Assembly: GCF_000235365.1 (NCBI RefSeq)
Contig: NC_016451.1
Span: 992,001 to 1,056,000 of the forward strand
Reading direction: 5' to 3'
DNA: 64,000 nucleotides
Origin: Eremothecium cymbalariae DBVPG#7215
Taxonomy: Eukaryota; Ascomycota; Saccharomycetes; Saccharomycetales; Saccharomycetaceae
Both the position numbers and the translations under genes were made by a program. Below are positions 11,093 through 21,064 of this stretch, piece by piece. The notes beneath the pieces were generated by a model. That model was not told where the DNA came from. It ran no database searches and saw only the letters and a program-made list of their open reading frames with translations. How positions within the stretch are numbered: the first letter of the stretch is position 1; every line of letters starts with the position of its first letter.

Positions 11093-11222
11093 CGAGTTTC
11101 ATATATAAATTTAAGAAGTACTTGATGGGATTCATTCTTAACCGAATGAAAAAATTGTCTAAGGTTATCAAAAACGTTCGATTTTTTTTTTAAAAAGCTT
11201 ATTTAATAAAAAGTCCTATTAT

Positions 11223-12767
11223 TTAACCGTTGATATCGCTTGCTGAGTCAAAAACAACGTCTTTTGTCTTATAAACGTAAACATTATTTGTCCTATCCAG
11301 GCCTACCCTCTTTCTTACTCGGTGTCTTTGTTCTTCTCCATCAGCGGTACTTTTAGAGGACAAACTGGACGTAAAATTCCCAAGCTCTTTCACAATGATC
11401 TTGTCTGTATAATACACAATGGAATCTAGAATATAATGAGCTTTATCCCAGATTCTCTGGGGCTTATTAAAGGCAACAATAGTCGGCTGCTCTCCCTCCT
11501 GGATGTGAATAGGAGGGTATTCATCTCTGGTTTGGGATGAACTGTCTAACACATTGGATGAGGAATCATCGCCTCCCGTAAGCCTCCTGTCTTCGTTAAC
11601 ATGATCACTTTCAGCATTATTAGTACGCCCCCTAGTTACTGCAGTCTGTACTTTTAAGGCATATTTGGCAAAATAATAACCTTGTTCTTCATCTTCGTAA
11701 ACAGGTCTTCCAAGTATACTCTGCGCCTGCTTCTTCCCCTCTAGAACAGAAAGCCTATCATTCCATTCCCATACAATCACTGTAGAAGCCATATAGCATG
11801 TTGTAGTAAAAATTTCACTTAGGTTATCGATCCAAACATTCGTAACGTCAACGATAAAAAAGGTTGGCTGTAACAAGACCACAAACAGGGTTAGCACAGT
11901 TAACATGATGATCTGAGGACCTTTTACGCACAGCTTCCTCTTGGTGAAGATTTGCAGACATACCAAAGAAGCATAGATCCCTGATTGCGCTATTCGTACC
12001 AAATACACAAACGGAGACAAGATGTCCATATCACCATCCGTCTCAAGAGGCATAAAATGGCCACTCACAGCCTCAGAAAATGGAGGAATAGCCCACAATA
12101 CTTGGGTGACAACCGCTAGAATGATCCCACATAAAGATACCAACCTTTTCTCTTGTACACGATCAAAGCACCGCATTACCGTTTGCACCTGGCAAAGCTG
12201 GAAAATAAAAACGGCCACTAAATCTACCGAAGTAAACGCAGTATCTGTCCATAACATATTCAAAACCTCATTCATTGGCACCACCCCACTGTCACTATAG
12301 TGGTGATAGAGCCTTATCATAGCCTTCAAAATAAAAACTATTAAGTTCACACATGCTAGCAACGAACCAACTCGCAACAACTTAGAAACACCCCGATACG
12401 GTTTCTTTCGTACATTAAAGAATACTATTACAGTTAAACCAACCGTGATAACCAGATTAGACATAAAAGAATATAGTATCGGATAGATGCTATACTTAAA
12501 TGGCCCACCGTCAAAATCACTACTCACATAAATCTTCCAGTCCGATTCAACCTGCTCCAACAACGGTGCACTGTCCAAATGTTTCATAAAAGTAGAATAA
12601 ATCGGGTCCCCCATATCAGTAAACGCATCAAATTCAACTGAACTCGCCTGCGAGTACAGATTTGGCAAAAAGTCCGCAACCAAAATCCCTTCACCAAGTG
12701 CGATCCCTCCCACTCCACTGTAGTTGTGTGTAGCCGGAGCATATCGCCAACGAGTTCTCTTCACCAT
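11223..12767 (-). CDS. RIM21: Rim21/PalH-type ambient-pH sensor
   Basis: This 514-residue membrane protein has about seven hydrophobic segments in its first 340 residues (for example around YPILYSFMSNLVITVGLTVIVFF and IIMLTVLTLFVVLLQPTFFIV) and a hydrophilic C-terminal tail of about 170 residues that is probably cytosolic. Position (YNL294C) and length (533 in S. cerevisiae) fit Rim21, the plasma-membrane sensor that starts the Rim101 alkaline-pH and lipid-asymmetry pathway through ESCRT recruitment. A short N-terminal extracellular part precedes the first membrane segment. The stop is 130 bp from that of MRX6. Dfg16, a second PalH relative, is the main alternative, but synteny favours Rim21. 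Confidence 0.9.
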   Translation of the reverse strand: MVKRTRWRYAPATHNYSGVGGIALGEGILVADFLPNLYSQASSVEFDAFTDMGDPIYSTFMKHLDSAPLLEQVESDWKIYVSSDFDGGPFKYSIYPILYSFMSNLVITVGLTVIVFFNVRKKPYRGVSKLLRVGSLLACVNLIVFILKAMIRLYHHYSDSGVVPMNEVLNMLWTDTAFTSVDLVAVFIFQLCQVQTVMRCFDRVQEKRLVSLCGIILAVVTQVLWAIPPFSEAVSGHFMPLETDGDMDILSPFVYLVRIAQSGIYASLVCLQIFTKRKLCVKGPQIIMLTVLTLFVVLLQPTFFIVDVTNVWIDNLSEIFTTTCYMASTVIVWEWNDRLSVLEGKKQAQSILGRPVYEDEEQGYYFAKYALKVQTAVTRGRTNNAESDHVNEDRRLTGGDDSSSNVLDSSSQTRDEYPPIHIQEGEQPTIVAFNKPQRIWDKAHYILDSIVYYTDKIIVKELGNFTSSLSSKSTADGEEQRHRVRKRVGLDRTNNVYVYKTKDVVFDSASDING

Positions 12768-13640
12768 CCGCCCGCAAATTCCTTATATACAGTCTTGATT
12801 GTCTCAATATCCTTATACCCTCCCCCCCATCCAATAGCTAGATCCTTGAGTTCCTCTTTTTCAAATTTTTACTCTATATCATGTTCATTTTGACAACGGC
12901 TGCCTTGTAATGCGCTTTTTTCAAAACTAATGTCCTTGAGACAAACAAGACAGTGCTATTTTTGACACATTACTCATCTACTTTTGAGCCAGTTTTATAG
13001 TTCCCATAACTATTCAGCTCATGTGCTTCAGTGTTCTAGTATAGCTTGCACACCTTCTGTGTCACTTAAGCTTGCACGGGTCTGCAACGTCATGACCATG
13101 CATTCCTTATGTGTGTGCACTGAGTAGTAAAACAGATCAAAAACTATAAGAGATAATGAAAGCGATTCAATGCGGAAATAGATTGTTATGTAGATTGAAT
13201 GCTCTACGGGCGGATCCAGATGCGTGTGGAGAGTGGTCGGAGTGACACGTAGTTGGTGGAGAGAGGATCAATAAAACGAAGTATTAACCCGTTAGAGTAT
13301 TAGTAAATATAGCCAAGTGAATTATATTTCTCGCCCTAAAAAGGAACTAGTTGTAGCTCGCCGTCCATCATCACACTTGTTTCATCACAGATGTTAAATA
13401 AAAGATATTGCGTACTCTTTGAGAAGAACCAAGTGAGTGAGAAGGTCTTGGGTTGAGCAAGTTGGTTGTGATCTTACAGGAGAAGGTATTGAGTTTGATT
13501 TTTTTTGAGTTTGTGAAATTATAGAGGACTTGGGAAAGGAATATAGCCACGAGGACTCCAGAGAAAGGGGGGATCTTATTTTGAATATACTTGTTGTATG
13601 GTGCTAGAGTGGGTGGATAGGGTAATATTAGGAGGATAAC
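12768..13640. promoter_or_regulatory. Divergent RIM21/MSB3 promoter region
   Basis: These 873 bp lie between divergent starts. There is a T/A-rich stretch with a poly-T run at 13499-13506 and a single GCCAAG hexamer (Rim101/PacC-like core) at 13312-13317, which is not significant on its own. I see no RNA gene and no supported ORF. Confidence 0.35.
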
Positions 13641-15639
13641 ATGACGGAGGTTTACCAGACAGGGCTAAAGTCTCCTTCTGTACCGAATTTGTCGGAGACG
13701 TTGAAGAGAGTGAATAATAGGAGGCAGCCTCAAATGGCAAGCGAAGGACATTTTCCTTCGTCGTTCAGAATGGTGGGCATCAGTGGGCCAAACTTACGGA
13801 GAAGGACTCGTTCTCTTAACCGGGAGGACCATTTGAGCATTCTAGACCTATATGATGGGGCTGAAGATTCGGAGGGTGGTGATGATACCAATCGGGATGA
13901 GACCGGTACCTCGTCGAATGATACCAGCAATAATGAAGAAAATGGTTTGAAGAATACAAGTGCTGGTACGGAGAATCTTGCGAGAGATGGGATGTCGCAA
14001 AATAACCGCTTGAATCACAGTCATAATAAGCAGTATCACAGTAATAATAGTAGTAGTAATAACGGTAGTGGTAGTAATGGTATTGAGAAAAAGGTACGGA
14101 ATAATGCTTTAGTTGGCCACTACTATCACGAAAGTAGACTGCGAGTATCTTCTGGTAGTTTACCGAATGGGAAACATCAGAATCAGGGTCAGAAGCCCGA
14201 GGCTCGCCCTTTATTCATGCACAGTGGTGCAACCATAACGTCTTTGAATACTGTAGCTACTAGTGTAACTTCGCTGGCAACGAAAAATACGGTGACACCT
14301 TCAATCAACTCTAAGAACATAATATTTAGAGTCAATGATTCACACTACGATCGTTACGGTTTTAAAAAGCAATCACAGCATGTTATGGAAGAAGAATACA
14401 ATGTATGGTGGGAGCAGTATGCTAAGTACTGCATCAGAAGAAAGCATAAGTGGAAAGCATTGTTGGCGAAATCTGGCCTTGGGTTAGATAGCGATAATCC
14501 AGATAGATTTCCTTCAAAGTCTGAAAAGTTGAAAAGGTATGTGAGAAAAGGGATCCCCGCTGAATGGCGTGGCAATGCTTGGTGGTATTTTGCTCGTGGT
14601 CAGGAGAAACTAAATAAGAATAAAGGTATCTATGATAAATTGTTAGCAAAAACTGATGATCCTAATGAACGGGCTGCTCTAAAGGACCTTGATGTCATTG
14701 AACGTGATCTAAATAGAACTTTCCCGGGATAATATTTATTTTCAGAAAAGTTCAGGTTCTGAAGAGGAACCTTCAATGATCCAGTCATTGAGGAGAGTAC
14801 TCGTGGCCTTCTCAATTTACAATCCGAAAATTGGCTACTGTCAATCGATGAATTTTTTGTCTGCTCTTCTACTTCTTTTTATGGATGAAGAAAGGGCATT
14901 TTGGATGTTGGTCATCATAACTTCTAGATACTTACCAGGTGTCCATAATGTTAATTTAGAGGGTGTTAACATCGACCAAGGAGTTCTAATGCTTTGTATT
15001 AAGGAATATTTGCCCGAATTTTGGGGTAGGATCTGCCCTGAAGCAACTAATAAAACAGCAGCCAGCAGAAATGAATTCCTATATAAGTTGCCGCCGATGA
15101 CTTTATGTACCGCGAGCTGGTTTATGAGTTGTTTTATCGGAATCGTTCCAATTGAGACAACATTGAGAATTTGGGACTGCCTTTTTTACGAGGAATCCCA
15201 TGTCCTTTTCAAAATTTCACTATCTATAATCAAACTGAGTGAACCTGAGTTCCCGCAGCGTAATCGCCGTATGAGGAATAGAGACGATGAGGACATGGAA
15301 GTATTCCAAGTAATTCAGTCATTTCCTAAAAGTTTACTTGATCCAAACGATATCTTTGACAAGATCATATTTCGGAAACGAATCAGGTTTAATAGCTTAA
15401 ACCAGGAAGAAATAGATCGCTGTCGTAAATATGTGGCATCACAAAGGCAGAAGTTAAAGAACTTCATTGAAATAATGGGAGAACGGACGCCTGATAGTAG
15501 CCGAGATCCAAGGATACACCATGATATGATCAATCAAGCATTATCTTCAGAAGAATACGGTTTTAGGAGAAGTCTCACTGGTGTGCATTGGAATAATAGC
15601 ATAAAAGAAAGGGTTAGACAACTCAGTAAAAGAAAATAG
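13641..15639 (+). CDS. MSB3: Msb3/Msb4 TBC-domain Rab GTPase-activating protein, split by one +1 frameshift
   Basis: Two abutting frames encode one protein of about 665 residues. The first (13641-14732) holds a disordered N-terminus and the start of a TBC domain (VRKGIPAEWRGNAWWYFARG). It continues into the catalytic motif VIERDLNRTFP (IxxDxxR arginine finger) and stops three codons later. The second frame resumes at 14728 with DNIYFQKSSG and carries motif IGYCQSMNF (YxQ glutamine finger) and the rest of the TBC fold. Skipping one G of GGG at 14726-14728 joins them exactly through the conserved RTFPDN stretch. Msb3/Msb4 inactivate Sec4 and other Rabs in polarised secretion and endocytic traffic. 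A sequencing error, a real mutation or +1 recoding are all possible (see findings). It stands for both S. cerevisiae duplicates. Confidence 0.9.
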
Positions 15640-15791
15640 ATACAATTATGAGTACGTATATCTACCTGCATGATAAATTATAGCGAAAGTAAAAATAAAC
15701 GATTTGCGATAGATAAACAGCCGTTAGCAATTATATGTAGCATTACAATCTTACTTCCTTCAGAATAACAACAGCCATCTATTTAATTGCT

Positions 15792-16397
15792 TTACTTAGC
15801 AAGCTCCCAACCTCTTCTTAGTCTATCTAAAGTCGTAGAAGTGGTTAGGTCATCTTTAAACACACCAGCCAACACATCGTGAATCTTATCCCATGGTACG
15901 CCAACCTCGAAGTCTGCAGCTTCAACCACAACAGGTTCAGAGTCGGATTTGGTCTTTGGTACCGCAGACGGTGCCTTCGCTTTAGCGATCATCGCTGTTA
16001 GAAGAACTTTCGCAGCTTTTAAATCCGATAGTAACAAACTATCATGCAAGACTTTACCCTTCAACAACAACTTGATTTCAACATCCTCACTTACTCCCTT
16101 TTCAATACTCTTTAGAAATGCTTTTACTTCTAGAACTGTATTGTTAGGTTTAAAAACCTTTGTATGATTAAACTTAGGTGGTTTGATAGATTTTATAGTG
16201 ATCTCAATATCATTGGGTTGCTGCGATTCAGCAAGCTTCACACGCTTGTGATCGTACTTGTAATTTAACGGTTTTAATGAAAGACCTAATTCTTGGATTT
16301 CTTCGAGTGGCTTGAAGTAATCCTTCGAAAGCGCAGGTTCATTTATACTAGTCAGAGTTAGAAACCTGGTAACAAAATCCCTCTCAGCGGTGGTCAT
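15792..16397 (-). CDS. MDY2: Get5/Mdy2, ubiquitin-like protein of the tail-anchored insertion pathway
   Basis: This 201-residue protein compares with 212 in S. cerevisiae YOL111C. The N-terminus (TTAERDFVTRFLTLTSINEP) matches the Get4-binding region. A ubiquitin-like domain lies at about residues 66-140 (IEITIKSIKPPKFNHTKVFKPNNTVLEVKAFL through LLLSDLKAA). A short C-terminal helical homodimer domain follows (VPWDKIHDVLAGVFKDD.. LDRLRRGWE). Get5 bridges Get4 and Sgt2 and hands tail-anchored proteins to Get3. It is convergent with MSB3 and divergent from SHR5, a neighbourhood that equals YOL110-112 in S. cerevisiae. Confidence 0.9.
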   Translation of the reverse strand: MTTAERDFVTRFLTLTSINEPALSKDYFKPLEEIQELGLSLKPLNYKYDHKRVKLAESQQPNDIEITIKSIKPPKFNHTKVFKPNNTVLEVKAFLKSIEKGVSEDVEIKLLLKGKVLHDSLLLSDLKAAKVLLTAMIAKAKAPSAVPKTKSDSEPVVVEAADFEVGVPWDKIHDVLAGVFKDDLTTSTTLDRLRRGWELAK

Positions 16398-16594
16398 TAT
16401 AACGTATTCTTGTTGTAGGTGGCGTTACTTTGTCCCTATCCTACTATTAGTGTTATATATAAGCCAAAACCTCGGAGTCCCATATATATTTTCAAATTTA
16501 TGGGTTTCGAAAGACGGTTGTAGAGGGTAAATAACTTGACCGAGTCACTTAACGTCCTTGGATAGGTTACTCAATCATTAGAAGTTAATAAGAA

Positions 16595-17293
16595 ATGCAC
16601 AAAGGAGATTCAACAGATAATTCTGGCTTGAAAACAGCGGGGACCATGGAGGAAGTAAGTGGGTCGCCTCTTTTTTTTAACTATCATGAGTTCGTTGTTA
16701 CTAAATACCAAGCCATTGGAGAAGATGTACTTAAGGAACACGACATAGAGGATGCTTTATGCATTACACATTTTCCCAATATATACTATCCTGAAGGGTC
16801 TTTAGAATTTAAATCAACCAGAATTGTGAGATTTCCTAGGCGTTTTGATAATTCAGTTTACTATCCATATTTTAGTGAACAGTTGCCAGGCGATGAACCG
16901 GCGGCATTACACACAGAAGCCAAGTTTATACCTGTTGGCATATACGATGGACAGTATTTTGGAAAGTCTTCTACAAGTCCCCTTTCGAATTATCTAACTA
17001 ATGATGAATGTCACAAAATTGTCAGCACCATAAATAATTTTTTTAGGGAAGGTTATTCTGCGGATACTGGTAAGAATGCTTTATTCAATATACTTGACAT
17101 CCTTACTTTAAACATGTGGAGCATAATTTGCTCGTTATTCAACTTCAAGGACCCTCTAGTTGAATTAGAACGTTATGTTGAACGGGTAAACGGGCAGAGT
17201 ACTTTTAAACGCAACGGGATAAAGCTAGTCTCGCCAAGACGGTCGGGTTATTTATCAGTATGTTGTTCAAACTATCATTTACCCCTTCTATGA
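16595..17293 (+). CDS. SHR5: Shr5/Erf4 subunit of the Ras palmitoyltransferase
   Basis: This 232-residue protein (237 in S. cerevisiae) carries the Erf4/Golgin-7 domain. Recognisable parts are the FHVTHFPNIYYP-like segment (CITHFPNIYYPEG), the RIVRFPRRFD stretch, and the C-terminal amphipathic part (NALFNILDILTLNMWSIICSLF..LERYVERVN), probably a membrane-associated helix. Shr5 pairs with the DHHC protein Erf2 at the ER to palmitoylate Ras. It follows MDY2 as in YOL110-111. The ATG at 16595 is the first in frame. The upstream gap to MDY2 is 197 bp. Confidence 0.88.
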   Translation: MHKGDSTDNSGLKTAGTMEEVSGSPLFFNYHEFVVTKYQAIGEDVLKEHDIEDALCITHFPNIYYPEGSLEFKSTRIVRFPRRFDNSVYYPYFSEQLPGDEPAALHTEAKFIPVGIYDGQYFGKSSTSPLSNYLTNDECHKIVSTINNFFREGYSADTGKNALFNILDILTLNMWSIICSLFNFKDPLVELERYVERVNGQSTFKRNGIKLVSPRRSGYLSVCCSNYHLPLL

Positions 17294-17703
17294 TCACACT
17301 AATAGGATAAATACTAACACATAAGTCTGATTACAGCTTGATGTGCAAATTCCAAGGCCAACATTATGAGATCCCTATTAATTGTCACGTGATTGGTATA
17401 TTACGTCGTATCAACTTGAAATATTGTGGGTTTTGTGGATATCAAATAATGTGGGCATATGATGTATAAATGAACAAACTAATAAGTAATGAAACGTTCT
17501 GGTGTCTTTAAATCACCTAATACTTCTTTCCATTTTTGACCGTTTTTTTATGATATGTTTGTTTCTGTTTTCTGACTGCCAATATCCGGATGAGTTTTAA
17601 ACTTTTCACGTCGTTGAAATAACATAGAATGAGATGGGAAATTACAGGTGTAACATAAAACTACTAAGAAATCATAGAGTAAATCTTGGTATAACCTCAA
17701 AAA
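17294..17703. promoter_or_regulatory. SHR5 3' region and PUS4 promoter
   Basis: This 410-bp AT-rich gap contains a TCACGTGA-type E-box, core at 17386-17391. No ORF or RNA gene is supported. Confidence 0.4.
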
Positions 17704-18915
17704 ATGAATGGAATATTTGCCATTGAGAAGCCAAGTGGTATCAGTTCGAATCAGTTTCTTCAAAAATTGAAGCATGCATTGACTAAAAGTCAAGTTTTTT
17801 CAAAGGAAGTTCAACGAGCTGTAGCTGAAAGAGCGCAGCAATACCAGAAGGAAACCGGTAGAAAGCCTAGTAAACATAAGCTTCGTAGAGTATCCCAAAT
17901 TAAAATGGGTCATGGTGGGACTCTAGATCCAATGGCTTCAGGTGTTATGGTTATTGGCATTGGAAATGGTACCAAAAAGTTAGCGGAATATCTATCTGGC
18001 ACTGTAAAGGTTTATGAAGCTGAAGCACTATTTGGTGTTTCGACCACATCAGGTGATGTTGAAGGTGATATTTTGAGTCAAAATTCAGTTAAGCATTTAA
18101 ACATTGAAGATCTAAAATCTATACAAGATAAATTTGTGGGGCTGTTGAAGCAAACCCCTCCGATTTATGCCGCCTTAAAGATGAATGGTAAACCTTTATA
18201 CGAATATGCACGTGAGGGAATTCCTCTTCCTAAAGCCATTGAACCAAGAGAAGTAAATGTGTATGAATTGAAACTCTGTTCTGATTGTTTGTCAACTGAT
18301 CACGGTTACAATATTTTAAGACCCGCTTCAGATGAAGTTAAAAGCACTATATCCAAATTAAATGCCAACTTGAGTGAAGACACCTTGTATTTTTCAAAAG
18401 AGTACTGTGAGAAACAAGGGTGGGAGGATCAATGTGCTCGAGTTGGACCTCCGATTATGCTAACTGAAGAAGAACGTGAAGTTATGGAAAAACTGGGTAA
18501 TAGTTATAGAGCTCCGTTGTTGCATTTTAAAACCAAAGTGTCATCTGGTACCTATATTCGTTCCTTAATTAGCGATATTGGTAAAGCAATGAAAACGTCG
18601 TCCTACATGGTTAAGTTGATACGATGTGAACAACAACATTGGTCATTAAGTAAGAATAATGTTTTCAAACTTGAAGATTTTACCAATTTAGATGAAAGGG
18701 TTTGGCGACCAGTGCTTTGTAGAGTGTTGGAACTTGGTTCTGAAGTGAACGTACAAGAGGAGTTGCGAAAACTTAAAGAGGAAGTTGGCGCAGAAACCCT
18801 TAAACAGGCTTCAGAGGTAGATACTGAAATAATTAATCCTGCAGACCCCAACCGCGACGCCAACAGTGACATACAAAGTGAACGGTTAAAAAAGAGAAAG
18901 ATAGAGGAAATTTGA
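17704..18915 (+). CDS. PUS4: Pus4 tRNA pseudouridine-55 synthase (TruB family)
   Basis: At 403 residues the length equals S. cerevisiae Pus4. It starts with the TruB hallmark NGIFAIEKPSGISSNQFL. The catalytic motif GHGGTLDPMASGVMVIG contains the nucleophile Asp at residue 75. The substrate-binding KxYxA-type stretch (KVYEAEALFGVSTTSGDVEGD) and the later TPPIYAALKMNGKPLYEYAREG segment are also present. Pus4 makes pseudouridine 55 in the T loop of cytosolic and mitochondrial tRNAs and in some mRNAs. It converges on MID1 with only 69 bp between stops. A Lys-rich C-terminus (RLKKRKIEEI) may be a nuclear signal. Confidence 0.96.
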   Translation: MNGIFAIEKPSGISSNQFLQKLKHALTKSQVFSKEVQRAVAERAQQYQKETGRKPSKHKLRRVSQIKMGHGGTLDPMASGVMVIGIGNGTKKLAEYLSGTVKVYEAEALFGVSTTSGDVEGDILSQNSVKHLNIEDLKSIQDKFVGLLKQTPPIYAALKMNGKPLYEYAREGIPLPKAIEPREVNVYELKLCSDCLSTDHGYNILRPASDEVKSTISKLNANLSEDTLYFSKEYCEKQGWEDQCARVGPPIMLTEEEREVMEKLGNSYRAPLLHFKTKVSSGTYIRSLISDIGKAMKTSSYMVKLIRCEQQHWSLSKNNVFKLEDFTNLDERVWRPVLCRVLELGSEVNVQEELRKLKEEVGAETLKQASEVDTEIINPADPNRDANSDIQSERLKKRKIEEI

Positions 18916-18984
18916 CGTATATTAATATGTAAATTTCTACATATGTACAAACGTCTATGATTTAATCCAACTTCGTATATTACA

Positions 18985-20619
18985 TTACCTAACCACAAGT
19001 GGATCAGATAATTCCCGCATATTTCCTACGAAGTTGCAAGGGATTACAGCTGACTCTATATACTCACGATAGCTTGAATAAAGCAAATTTGGATATTTAG
19101 ACTTATTGGGACATGCAAAATTGAATTCTGAAGGACAATCCCTGACCATTGCATAGCACATGTTAATACAGGGTAATATTTCATAATAGTCGCTTGTAGG
19201 TTCAATACTGTCGTTTATAAGGTCATTTCGGTTGTCAGAACTTTTACGGAAAACATAATAGTCTGACTCGTCTGTAGTGCATCTAGGAATGCTCACAGCA
19301 CACAACCAATTTTTATAAGACGAGGCACAATCTTCGCAACGTCGTAATGGTGAATAAATTGAGTCTGCATCGCTATGGCATGGTATTAATTCCAACGCAA
19401 GGGAGAAATTAAAGTATAAAGACTTGGCAATATCATCATACATCCCGGCCATAAGTATTTTATCATTTGCATCGGTTTTAGAAGAAGTTGGCACCGAGTA
19501 AGCAACCCCGTTACAAAACTCGAGACCAAAAATTAATGAACATGAATTATTCTCCATGGTTTTGAATATCACCCTCTCGAAAATGACTCCCCCTGTATCA
19601 GTGGTATTTTTTGCTACATTAGAGACTTTTTTTGTTAGATACGCCAAATATGTGGTTGAACTGTTGAGCCCTGTTATGTGAAATTGTTCTTTTATCTGTC
19701 CGCCGCGTGTAGTGATTGACTTGGTTATTTGAAGTTCTGTAGAAGATAAAGTGCTATTTTCAAAATGTGTTACAGTGTTCAATGAGCTGGCCAAAATTGG
19801 ACCATTTGCTATAGCGCATATAGACCTTGATAAGTTGTTGAACTGATCTATGTGATCCGATGAATAAAGAAGTAAGTCGTAGAGACTGAGATCAATATCG
19901 GCTATACCATGATTCGGTGAAAATGTACTCATGTTTCCTGTTGTTAATAAAGCAGAATTGTGATCTGTGTCAACAACATCTATCCAAGTTTTTGCATCGT
20001 ATTGAAATGCCAAATCATTCTGTGAAATAGATATCCGGTAAGACCACGGCTCCGCTGAACCTTGGGATGCAGGTAACGACTTTCCAGAGGCTGTATCAAC
20101 TAACTCAACCAGCAAATATAGCGTAGAATACGTTTCTGTAGAATTGCTTTCAACTTCATACGGCCTGATAGCCAATGCTTCCATATACCCCAACGAAAAG
20201 TCTGCAGCTTCTGCAATGCTGAGATTATCCACCATGCTCTCATCAAAAGAATAATAAACCCGTAAAGATTGACCGGTGACGTTGGCAGGCTGAGAACATA
20301 TATTACCGCTAAGGAAAATTAAAATCTCATATGTCGATGACAAACTAACAGTAGAATTTACATTAAATTGGAATTTGTTGCGTTCCCCAGGAACTATATC
20401 CCAGCTAATAGGTTCCCATTCAGAAATCTGATCTGATCTCAATATGCTTGACGTCCAGCTGGTTCCGTTAGACCCTTTTTTATCATGACTAGGTTGCATG
20501 CTGTTATATCTCATATATGTTTCTCCATAGAACGGATTGATATCCCAGCCTAAATTAGTAGCGATAGCCAACGGCAGGAATAACAATATCAGCTGTTTGG
20601 AAAGACAATTTAATCCCAT
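18985..20619 (-). CDS. MID1: Mid1, regulatory subunit of the stretch-activated calcium channel
   Basis: This 544-residue protein is counted from the ATG at 20617-20619. The two in-frame codons upstream are TTG and GAG. A signal peptide (MGLNCLSKQLILLFLPLAIA) is followed by an extracellular region with many Asn-X-Ser/Thr sites. The C-terminal Cys-rich part (LRRCEDCASSYKNWLCAVSIPRC.. INMCYAMVRDCPSEFNFACP) defines the Mid1/FAM155-NALF family and resembles a frizzled-type cysteine fold. Mid1 partners with Cch1 in plasma-membrane calcium influx during mating, ER stress and mechanical stress. Length (548 in S. cerevisiae) and position (YNL291C) agree. Confidence 0.95.
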   Translation of the reverse strand: MGLNCLSKQLILLFLPLAIATNLGWDINPFYGETYMRYNSMQPSHDKKGSNGTSWTSSILRSDQISEWEPISWDIVPGERNKFQFNVNSTVSLSSTYEILIFLSGNICSQPANVTGQSLRVYYSFDESMVDNLSIAEAADFSLGYMEALAIRPYEVESNSTETYSTLYLLVELVDTASGKSLPASQGSAEPWSYRISISQNDLAFQYDAKTWIDVVDTDHNSALLTTGNMSTFSPNHGIADIDLSLYDLLLYSSDHIDQFNNLSRSICAIANGPILASSLNTVTHFENSTLSSTELQITKSITTRGGQIKEQFHITGLNSSTTYLAYLTKKVSNVAKNTTDTGGVIFERVIFKTMENNSCSLIFGLEFCNGVAYSVPTSSKTDANDKILMAGMYDDIAKSLYFNFSLALELIPCHSDADSIYSPLRRCEDCASSYKNWLCAVSIPRCTTDESDYYVFRKSSDNRNDLINDSIEPTSDYYEILPCINMCYAMVRDCPSEFNFACPNKSKYPNLLYSSYREYIESAVIPCNFVGNMRELSDPLVVR

Positions 20620-21064
20620 CTCCAACTATATATCGTTTAATCCAACGACTTAAACTAAAGCACAGGGCTTTCAGGTTCCACAGTTTAAAACGTCTTTTGA
20701 GTTGTTGTCAGGCAGAATATCTCTTAATGAAAAGTACATATTCGTTTGTGGTGATCACATATCACGTACGGCCACGATGATCGAAGTACATGCAAATTAA
20801 ATTAAAATGGGTCTGATAGCAAGGTTCATGGATGAGAATGCTATGTTCTTTAGTTCATTATTCCAAAAAGGTCTCATGAGTAGCAATTGAGTTCTCTTTA
20901 GTATCTTCCTGCGTGCTGCAATCTAATTTTGTCATGATGATGCAATATGTATAAGGCGTGAAAACCCAGAATCAAAATCGGTCTTTAACGTATCTCTACG
21001 CGACTAAAAGCAGATTTATATAAAGAAGAATCTGTGTAACGAGGTAGATTCAATTGTTTTGAAG
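20620..21064. promoter_or_regulatory. Divergent MID1/RFC3 promoter region
   Basis: This gap is 445 bp. An ACGCGA element at 20998-21003, 62 bp upstream of the RFC3 ATG, resembles the MluI cell-cycle box (ACGCGT) bound by MBF at DNA-replication genes, but is one base off. A TATA-like TTTATATAAAG follows at about 21015-21025. Confidence 0.4.

Noticed and set aside
13312..13317. GCCAAG as a Rim101 site in the RIM21/MSB3 promoter
   Set aside because: A single six-base match in 873 bp is expected by chance.
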